Shown here: positions 56,401 through 64,000 of the stretch, in pieces
Numbering within the stretch: the first letter of the stretch is position 1
How the letters are laid out: each line of letters begins with the position of its first letter
Origin: Diphasiastrum complanatum
Lineage: Eukaryota; Streptophyta; Lycopodiopsida; Lycopodiales; Lycopodiaceae
Reading direction: 5' to 3'
Assembly: GCA_029204225.1 (NCBI GenBank)
Contig: CM055114.1
Location: 11,967,634 to 12,031,633 of the forward strand
DNA length: 64,000 nucleotides
Position numbers and translations under genes: made by a program
The notes under the pieces: generated by a model
The model's input: the letters and a program-made list of their open reading frames with translations, nothing else
What the model was told of the DNA's origin: nothing
Databases searched by the model: none

Positions 56401-59244
56401 TGCTATAGTTTGGGCTATCAATTCTATGGATGATGATCACTTTTGCAATCATTTCACTGGAGATGTGAGTGCAATGTGCATACAGTTGGGGGCATAAATA
56501 TTGGGCCCTTATCGGCACGCATTTGGAAACCTTTTTTTTATCCACAGGATGGTTCAGGGGGGGCAGCGCCCCCCGAAGCAAAAAGCGAGGTACAATTGCT
56601 CTACAGTTCTCTGTCCCTGTCATCGTAACGAACAGGCTAGAGGTTAGTTTTGAATTTTTATCCTTGACAGAACCCAACATGGATTAATGCACCTAAACTT
56701 GACCAAATTGTATCAGAAATGCTCAGCAACATACATAAAAATGGCCTTAATTTAGGCTTTAATGTGATACCCATATTGGCCATAAAAAAAAAACACGTTT
56801 CTAAGAAATGGTACCAAAATTTAGAAATGTGTTTCTAGAAACGCAGTGCAACAATACAAACTACATAACTAGTGCAGAGAGTGTAGAATTTTTGGTGGTT
56901 CTTTGGCAGACTGTAGGAAAGTAGGCAGATGGCTAACTTCTCTAAAAGTTTCATTTGTGAGTCAAATACGTGACGCTGGCAATCAAAGAGGATCAGAAAT
57001 TAGCTGGTTTAAAAAATTTATTGCATAAAAAATTCACGCACCTAGCACAACATGGACGTACCTGGTCAAGGATGCATCGTATGCATGTGCCTGATTGGTA
57101 GTGCATGCTAGTGTATATAGCTTTTCCCTGGTTCTCATAGCCATCTTGAAGTCTTGATCTTGATCTTGAGTCAAAGTCAACTTGGCAACTTTCGACAACC
57201 AACTTCAAGACTTGAGCTTGATGTTCTCTGTGGTGTAAATTGCAGGGGTCCACCTTGAGTGGGCTCGTAAGAGCGTCCTCCAAGGCAACCAATTCATGGC
57301 CATACAAAATCTTGATCTACCTCCTGATTAGCCTAATTTGGAGGATCGTAACTCATCTTTGCATACTTTTCACAATTTTAACAGATTCAATTGCAGAGAT
57401 TGAGACAATGAAAACAATAAAAAAGACAGTACATTGATTTAGTTTCCACAAGGCATATAACTTGTAATAAGCAATGGTTTATCCAGCTTATTCCACTTGA
57501 AGACAGTGACACAGTTGCACAAGCCAATGGGCATATCAAATTCATGAAATTAACATAGTGCCGATTCAATTACCAAGTGGTAAAGTGAAGCAAATTGGCA
57601 ATGTACTCTACATCCTAGGCCTAAAAAAGAGCCTACTTTAAGTTGGCATAATCACAAACCAATGCTTGAAGGTAGAATTTCACAAAGACAAGTGTCTTGT
57701 GAAAGATATGGACCATAACTTCAGGGATGTTGCAGATGGGTTTCAGGAAAAGAGGTACAGACTCTACAAACTATGTTATTCATGGAGACACATGAAAGTC
57801 GGATAAGGGGTTTGCCTGCTTTTCCAGGCTTCACATGAAATTCACTCTACCGGACAGAGGTGAGATTATTCAAAGGTAGTAAGTGGGGTGGCATGGTTAT
57901 ACAAGAACTTCTTACATCCAATACTCACGGTGCTCAGGTGAGATGAGTAGGTATGCTGTATATGGGTCAGACTTCATGGACAAGATAATGGCCTTAAGAT
58001 GAATGTGTATGTTGCTGCATGCTACTTTCATCTTGAGAGTTTCACCTTCGCAGAGTGTCTAGATTCCCCGTATGAGGATCTTTCGTCGAATATCATATCA
58101 TACTCGGAGGGAGGCTGTATGCTACTTTTGGGCAATTGCAATGCCTGGATAGGGGGATGTTAGATTAATATTTGTGATGTGGAGGCAAATCCTTTATGTC
58201 TCTATGCACTTGACCACGAGGAGTCAGGCATTGTTCGTTTCCAATGGCCTAGCTAGATCGCTTGATTTAGGTGATTTTACTTGCCATCCACATAGTGGTG
58301 GTCACAGTGCTATTGATCATTTCATAAGATCACTATATGTCTCTTTTTTTTTTAACAGGCTCTCCCACTTTACTTTCAAACCACTCTTCTCTCTCTATAC
58401 ATTATTGTACAACTTGGTTAAGATATAGATCACTTATCAACCCCCCCTTCGAAGTTCCCCCCAAAAGCCCATCTCTTGCACCCCACCTTACACATTCAAT
58501 GCCTCATACATTCTCTCGTAACAGGAATCGCTTCTCTCCCAGCTCGCCTGACAACTCTCCACTTATTGGAGGACGAAATGACATGAAATTACTACATGAG
58601 GATAAAGTTGAGAATCTGTTCACCACAGTGTATGTAGAAGATAATTCAAAACTTAACTGTTTAGAAGTTTCATGTAAGTGAGCGGAAGCATTATTCTGGA
58701 ACAATTATGTTTGGTTGTTAAGACCAGTTGCTGTTTACAATGGCAGGCGATAGATGTTGGCATCCAAGCGAGGGAGATGATGTATCACAAGATCAAGCTG
58801 ACAAAGATAATGTCTCGATTGACTGGGAAATCAGAGCAACAGGTAAGTTCAACTAGTTGTTGAACCTGCTGTGATATAAGTCCTTAAAAGGTTTTGCATG
58901 AATTACTGATCAAATATATATAATTTTGTAGCATTTCAAGGGTTTGACTGTCACAATTGGCATGTGTCCAACAGATTGAGGTGGACACAGATCGTGACTA
59001 CTTCATGAATGCATGGGAGGCAGTTGAGTATGGATTGGTGGATGCTGTTGTCGATGATGGAAAACCAGGTCTTGTGGCACCAGTAGGTGAAGCAAAGGAG
59101 CCTCCTAAGACTAGGATTTGGGATTACTGGACTGTAAAGGAACGTAAAGAAAGAAAAGCACTGCCGTTAGAGGCTCCTGTTTATAAGGACAGTGAAGAGA
59201 AACATCAAGCGGAAAGTGAAGAACGAGAGAAGGCGGCTGTTTGA
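53449..59244 (+). CDS. CLPP3: Plastid ATP-dependent Clp protease proteolytic subunit 3, five exons
   Basis: Serine peptidase subunit of the stromal ClpPR core that degrades unfolded and regulatory proteins. Exons: 53449-53727, 54887-55001, 55126-55301, 58747-58842, 58975-59244. All borders are GT/AG and phases agree, giving 936 bases and 311 residues. The Ser/Ala/Arg-rich first 60-75 residues fit a plastid transit peptide. The mature part shows [22 protein letters not shown], the oxyanion-side SPGGSVTAG, the nucleophile in GLAASMGAF (Ser156), MIHQPLGG (His181) and DTDRD (226-230) for the acid. It is therefore a catalytic ClpP, not a ClpR. The tail [20 protein letters not shown] resembles the C-terminal extension I know from ClpP3. 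ClpP4 is the nearest alternative. Intron 3 (about 3.4 kb) holds repeats and a copia fragment. Confidence 0.93.
56167..56854. repeat. Foldback-like pair of imperfect inverted repeats (possible MITE)
   Basis: The left arm reads GTTGCACAGAGACGTGTTT, then ACATTTCTAGAAACGCATTTC. The reverse complement of the right arm reads GTTGCACTGCGTTTCTAGAA, then ACACATTTCTAA, GGTACCATTTC and AGAAACGTGTTT. Arms share GTTGCAC, TTTCTAGAAAC and GGTAC in rough order with indels. Boundaries and duplication are unclear. Confidence 0.4.
56557..56574. other. G/C hairpin GGGGGGG-CAGCG-CCCCCC
   Basis: A run of seven G and a run of six C around CAGCG could form a short, very stable hairpin in an otherwise AT-rich intron, inside the foldback element. 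Confidence 0.7.
57563..57800 (+). pseudogene. Copia fragment: protease/pre-integrase region in CLPP3 intron 3
   Basis: The plus-strand frame reads [20 protein letters not shown], one stop, then [20 protein letters not shown] and [14 protein letters not shown], followed by YRLYKLC. These are the blocks after the protease and before the integrase of copia Pol (xVLYVPGLKKNLLSVGQ). It has at least one stop. Further decayed sequence may continue to about 58350. Confidence 0.8.
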
Positions 59245-60556
59245 TAACAGCCCCAACACCAAGTGGTAAGAGGAGTACCGTATACTACAAATGACAATCA
59301 ATGTTTTCAATTCAACAAAAATCACATATACAAAGAACAAGAATTTAATATCAGAAAATTGATGTGATTGTGAGGCCTAGTCACAGAGAGTTTTTGTAAA
59401 TGAGTTGTACCATAGCCTTTGACAGGCGAAGTAAGTCAATTTGAACTCAGGTTATATATTTGTAGAAGGTACACTACTGCTGCTAATTTTCAATGTAAGC
59501 TGGAGTGAACCTAACATTGACTGGCACACGATCTCAGATTGCTTTTTAGGTGGGTACCTTTTGAGAGGCAATTTAATAACATTACTTTGAAGTTAAGATC
59601 AGATTCCATCTGTGTAGTTCAATTTTATGTGCTTGGCCATGATATTTGGCTCCCTTTCATTTCTGAGTTCTTATTGCAGTGCACTTATTTGGAGATTGCA
59701 CATAAGGCCACAATTCTGCTGTGTCCTGCTATCACCAGTATGATAATAGAAGCCATTTATAAGGGTGTTATTGGAAGCTGCTCATTAAGAATCTCGCAAC
59801 AGTGTCTGATGCTTACGGCTTTTCAGCTATGTGTTACATTTGGGGCTAACGACTTTGCTGCTGCTTGAAGTTGAAAGAAGCAGCATGACTTTGGAAGTTA
59901 CGTTGTAGTATACAGGGATGATTTTGCTGATTGGGGCGTTTCTTTATAGGCTGAAGATGTTAAAAAATCAGCTCTTTTATACTAGCACAGTGGTTTTGCT
60001 GGTTCTTTTTGAATTCTTTTTTTTTTTGTAGTATCACTGTTGTGTAGCTAAATATTAGCTCTTATGATGGGTATTCTGGAGAAGAAAATTTGATTTTGCC
60101 TATCTGGTCTATTATTGGCCCAAGTGTTAAGAAGCTTGTCATGAATTGGCTATGCAAGTTAGTGGCCTCAAAAATTCAGTTGCGGTTTCGCTTTTCATAA
60201 CAGTGGAAAGATATCTCTTATAGATGGTTATTTGTTACTTCATTTCAGGTCTCAAATTTGATGTAGTACACACTATTAAGGGCTTCTTCAGCTGGGCTTT
60301 GTTTTGTATTTGGGCTTCACATATGTGCAGGTCTGTAGACGGCATAAACATTTGAGAGAGTACTGTACATAATCCAAAAACTCAGATAATCACTTGCTAG
60401 AAAAAATGTAGATGATAGTGTCATTTTATTTTAATCGAGTCTTGTAATGCTATGAAAATTACAACATTTGAAGTACAATTATCTTGTTTTAGGCCCTTTT
60501 GGACTGAAAAAGGCCCCTTCTCATTATTGCAAATGTTGGTATTATCCATTATAAAG
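59245..60556. other. CLPP3 3' region and intergenic sequence
   Basis: The CLPP3 3' untranslated region probably ends in the first few hundred bases; no single poly-A signal stands out. A 109-codon opening at 59539-59868 begins with TTG and has no motif. No other gene is seen. Confidence 0.4.
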
Positions 60557-60558
60557 CA

Positions 60559-60678
60559 GGCAATGTTAATCTAGGATTTAATGGTGCGTTTGACGTCACG
60601 TATTCAATGCCTTCGATTTGTCAGAGCCATTGTCCCACCCTTAATATCTTGCTCATTAAATCCTAGATTAACATTGCC
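60559..60678. repeat. Perfect 25-bp inverted repeat with a 70-base loop
   Basis: GGCAATGTTAATCTAGGATT and the next five bases (60559-60583) are the exact reverse complement of 60654-60678. The right arm lies inside the direct repeat listed next. Confidence 0.92.
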
Positions 60679-61038
60679 TAGTGCTCAATGCCAGCAAGCT
60701 CAACTAAATGTCCTTTGTGCTCCTAATTTTGAAAATCAACTCTTGGTGGCCATTCAAAGAGACACGAGTACATCAACTATGTTGAAGGAGAGGACTCTTC
60801 TCATCACTTGAAATATGTTCAATCTCAGTGGATCATAGCAGCAAGGCTACTATGCCACTTACAATACCCCATCCCATATTTAAGTCACATATTCAGTGCC
60901 TTTGATTTGTCAGAACCATTGTCCCACCCTTTATATCTCGCTTGTTAAATCCTAGACTAGCATTTCCTTGTGCTCAATGCCAGCAAGCCCAAGCCCAACT
61001 AAATGCCCTTTTTGCTTTAAATTTTGAAAATCAACTCT
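60597..61038. repeat. Pair of direct repeats of about 150 bp
   Basis: 60597-60743 and 60886-61038 share ATTCA(A/G)TGCCTT(C/T)GATTTGTCAG, CATTGTCCCACCCTT, TGCTCAATGCCAGCAAGC and TTTTGAAAATCAACTCT, with roughly 10-15% difference. The second has a small insertion (CCCAAG). Confidence 0.9.
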
Positions 61039-61151
61039 CACTTGGTAGAAAGAATATGGACAAAAACTTTTACGAGGCTACTCTTTGCAAGTACATAACT
61101 ATTTACAATCCAAAAATATCAATTAACCTACTGTAGCATATCTAAAATGTA

Positions 61152-61257
61152 CTAGGTATCTGCCATCCAGAGGCAGGCTACTTGCTGTAGCACCTTGAGC
61201 CGTTGGAGCGATGAGGGTGGCTACAGCCTGTAGCCTGCTGTTGAATGGCGAACCTGG
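61152..61257. repeat. Hairpin element of about 100 bp with 40-bp imperfect terminal inverted repeats
   Basis: The left arm GGTATCTGCCATCCAGAGGC, then AGGCTACTTGCTGTAGCACC, pairs with the reverse complement of the right arm, GGTTCGCCATTCAACAGC, then AGGCTACAGGCTGTAGCCACC. About 32 of 40 positions match. A loop of about 20 bases parts them. The form is that of a very small MITE; no target duplication is clear. Confidence 0.75.
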
Positions 61258-62164
61258 CTGTTCTTAGCCAACCAGGTTATGCCACGTACTTGATATCACT
61301 CTTCACAACTGCTATGATCTTATTTGGGACTCAAAACGCCAATTATATTCTTCCATATGAGGTAATGAACAAAATACAAACTTTTCTCAAAATAAAGATG
61401 CTGATTTTTTTGTCAAAAAATGATAAAAAATGGCTCTCATGGACTTGAAAATAATAGCTGGAATGAGGCCAGTCACTTGGCCACTTGGTCCAATGCTTAT
61501 CCAGGTAATTCTGTATGTAATTTACTATAAAGAAGCACTAAACCAGTTTATTTGGTCCAAATATTATCAAGGTAGTTTTGTATGTAATATACAATTAGTG
61601 AGCACAGAAATCCATGTACATCCACACTACTTTCAGAGATATGATCAATCCATGTATATTGCCATTTAGTTGTCTTGGGGTTCATATCTCAAATTTTGCC
61701 AATGGTTGCCTTTCTTTTGACACAACTATTATTGTAACAATCATGTTAAGTTTTTTGTTGCACTGTCTTAATATTGTGTTTCAAATCACTAAGTATTGTT
61801 GGTGTCGCACCCCTTTACCCTTAGTCAAATGCATTGCACATGCTCTATTGATTGAACTTTACTTTGTAACCCAAAAAAAGTCTGAAATTACATCTTCACT
61901 GAAATGACTCTTATAGGAAAGCTTTTTCTCTATTATCTTGATTGTAATGTGATTACTGTTTATAGCTATCAACATACCTCTAATTTTAAGGTAGTTTATA
62001 TATAGCTTTAGACATTAGGAACATAGTTTTGTCCTTTTAGTGTACCATACTCTTATGCATGTTTGGGAAAGAAATGTCCACTCATGTATGTACAAAGCAG
62101 AATTTTGCAGGTGTTAAATATGATCTATTTGAGTATGGAGAATATCGACTAAAAACCACCCTTG
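61258..62164. other. No gene seen
   Basis: AT-rich sequence with short frames only. Confidence 0.5.
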
Positions 62165-62625
62165 TTGCAGGGTGAATTGGATCGATGTAATCCAATCCCC
62201 ACTTTTCGAATGGTGCTTAGGCTAAGACCAGGTGCAGTAGGTCATAATTCAATCTCGTTGGTCTCCTCGCCCTTTGGCACACATCGCACTTTTTCAAGTA
62301 TTCTTCCGTATCCTTATGAATCGTTGGCCACCAACATCCTGATTGTAGAATCTTGCGAACTGTAATGTCGGATGCAAAATTGCCTCCACCCATGCCTTCA
62401 TGTGAAAGCGAAATGATCCGGGTGACCTCATGAGGGAGAATACACCGCCGAAGAATCCCATCTGGTTCTCTTCGATACAACTGGCCGGCAATCAGCTGAT
62501 AAGGTCTAGCCTTCAAGATCGATTTCCGCTGATCCGCCTTTGGTAGTGATTTGTCTGGTTGGCCCCGCATTAGATATTCAACAATGTCGGTAGCCCATTT
62601 TGGTACTGTGTCCAGTGCGACCCAA
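62165..62625 (-). pseudogene. Ty3 integrase fragment (zinc-binding module and start of the core)
   Basis: On the minus strand the frame opens near 62620 with VPKWATDIVEYLMRGQPDK. It then shows RPYQLIAGQLYRREPDGILR, HEVTRIISLSHEGMGGGNFA and CWWPTIHKDTEEYLKKCDVC, which hold the two His and two Cys of the integrase HHCC module. RARRPTRLNYDLLHLVLA ends at a TAA (62217-62219). The same frame goes on with APFEKWGLDYIDPI, the entry to the catalytic core, to about 62165. The rest of pol and LTRs are absent. It is unlike the element at 27.6-33.8 kb (different linker wording), so it is a separate family. Confidence 0.88.
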
Positions 62626-63385
62626 AATAACAGTATACATTCCGTACTACATCAACCTACCATTTTTGGAAAGCACCTAAGATCATATAGTCGATAATTT
62701 TTATGACGATAATGGTCTGATACATGAATTGCCATATAGACTACACAGTTTGGTACTTGGATTATCACATAGACTCTACAACTTGTTTTACATGATAAAG
62801 TTGAATGGTTATGAATGATTCACATAATATAGTGGCCCATGCTATGGCATCCGTTGTACTAGAAAATAAAAAGGCTAATTTTAATACGTGACCAAAAAGA
62901 AAAAAAGAAAAGTGTACACAATACCATAGAAAAAAGATGTGCTAGAGATTGTCATAACACCTATCAAGAGACATGAAGAAGATTATTAGTACTATAGAGT
63001 GAAGAATTGACTCATATTGCGGCCCTCACAAACAACCTGTTTGTTCACATTAAAATCCATTGAAATTTTGTATTTAGTCAATATCTTCTTGCAGTTAGAG
63101 ATAGAATGCAGTCAATATTACATGGCACGCCATGTGCTACATAATCGGTGAACCAGAATGAAACTCACAAAACTGGCAAATAATTCACTTGCAGATTGTC
63201 AAAACCCAACTAGAGATAATTAATTGAGAGGTCATTTTAAGGATGATGAGTTTTGAAAGTATAAAGAAGAACTTTTCTAAATAAATTAAGAAATCATTCT
63301 AAGGATGGTGATTTGTGGGAGAGTTTTGACAACATAAAGAAGAACTTCCCTAAGCAGTTCAACGGGGGAAGCAAATGAAGCATGG
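62626..63385. other. No gene seen
   Basis: AT-rich sequence between two retroelement fragments. AAATAAATTAAGAAATCATTC and GAGGTCATTTTAAGGATGATG are halves of a short near-duplication (63230-63345). Confidence 0.5.
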
Positions 63386-63985
63386 GAATTAATGGAACTC
63401 CCACCACATAGAAAAGCCATAGGGAGTAAATGGGTATGCAAGATAAAATACAGAGCATTTGCACTAGTTATGAAGATGAGCTCTCTCCGATTGTTGATAG
63501 CCAGAGCCACCGTTATTGATATGGAGATAGAACAAATGGACATGAAAACTGCATTTCTGCATGGAGACTTGGAAGAACAGGTGTACGTGAATCAACCAGA
63601 GGGCTTCAACAATGGGACCAGAAAGTTATGTCACCTTAAAAAGGCTTTGTATTGATTGAAGCAATCATCACGAATGTGGTACTTGAAGATAGATAAGTTC
63701 TTCCTCTGAGTATTGGATTCAAAAGATGCCATTCTGACAATATATCTTGGAGGAATCTGAAATTTTTTTGGCCATCACATTGTATGTAAATGACATCATT
63801 CTAGTTGGAAACAATAAACAGAAAATAAAGAGAGACAGAGAGAAGGGAGTTTCCTAGATGAGACAAGAAAAATATATTCATAATTTTATTTCAAGGTTCA
63901 GAATGGAAAACTCATGTCCAGTGAGTACCCCGCTGGACACAAATGTTCAGGTAAGTAGAGAGATGTGCCCTATTTCTCAGTAAGA
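63386..63985 (+). pseudogene. Copia RT fragment, decayed, running to the right edge
   Basis: The plus-strand frame at 63392-63655 reads ELPPHRKAIGSKWVCKIKYR, a small deletion, then DMEIEQMDMKTAFLHGDLEE, QVYVNQPEGFNNG and CHLKKALY followed by a TGA where the family has GLKQ. Later pieces are a shifted YVNDIILVGNN (63786-63820) in the place of the YVDD block, which here has Asn, and MENSCPVSTPLDTNV (63900-63950). Multiple stops and shifts. Confidence 0.88.
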
Positions 63986-64000
63986 GAGGGATTATATGAG

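Larger units (their letters stand above)
55302..58746 (+). other. CLPP3 intron 3, with foldback and copia debris
   Basis: The donor is GTATGT after GGTTCG and the acceptor is AATGGCAG. The intron holds a foldback-like pair around 56167-56854, a G/C hairpin at 56557 and a copia fragment at 57563-57800. The stretches 55302-56160 and 57800-58740 show nothing else I can name. Confidence 0.7.

Noticed and set aside
59539-59868. 109-codon hydrophobic frame downstream of CLPP3
   Set aside because: It opens with TTG, has no recognised motif and lies in probable 3' sequence.
1-64000. tRNA and rRNA genes
   Set aside because: No cloverleaf with A and B boxes and no conserved rRNA block was noticed on either strand; a tRNAscan run would settle this.

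Overview
The window is nuclear plant DNA. It holds two genes with many introns and a dense, layered population of transposable elements. The two genes are MLN51/CASC3 (an exon-junction-complex core protein) and CLPP3 (a plastid Clp protease subunit). The tRNA-Met primer sites of the LTR elements and the plastid Clp gene fix a plant. The introns are long and TE-filled (one is about 13 kb), and two copies of an RT family with an apparent C-terminal restriction-like endonuclease module are present. That RT type is not what flowering-plant LINEs look like, so I infer a large-genome seed-free plant, most likely a fern. This is an inference from the sequence, not an identification.

Layout. 1-3.4 kb: minus-strand gag of a broken LTR element. 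3.4-10.7 kb: an old non-autonomous LTR element (LTRs about 6% apart) containing a young copia element (4515-9097; two 837-bp LTRs about 1.2% apart; TSD GCCCG) that has lost gag, protease and the start of integrase. 10.7-14.8 kb: a copy of the RT/endonuclease family, interrupted by a copia deletion derivative and split by an inversion. 15.4-42.1 kb: the MLN51 gene, nine exons on the plus strand, 666 codons with all splice phases consistent. Its introns hold copia, Ty3, hAT-like and LINE debris and a nearly intact Ty3 chromovirus-type element (27594-33820; TSD CTCAC). 42.3-46.3 kb: an ankyrin-like exon on the minus strand, then the better copy of the RT/endonuclease family. 46.3-53.4 kb: mostly non-coding, with a poly-T run, a (TC)n(TA)n microsatellite, a minisatellite of about 1.1 kb with TTCGAGTC/TTCGTGTC units, and an unidentified minus-strand ORF near 51 kb. 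53.4-59.2 kb: the CLPP3 gene, five exons, 311 codons. 59.2-64 kb: repeats, a 100-bp hairpin element and Ty3 and copia pol fragments.

The two genes are not functionally linked. MLN51 acts with eIF4A3 in the nucleus and cytoplasm. ClpP3 acts in the plastid stroma. Exon boundaries were placed by eye from GT/AG sites, reading phase and remembered family similarity, and no search was run.
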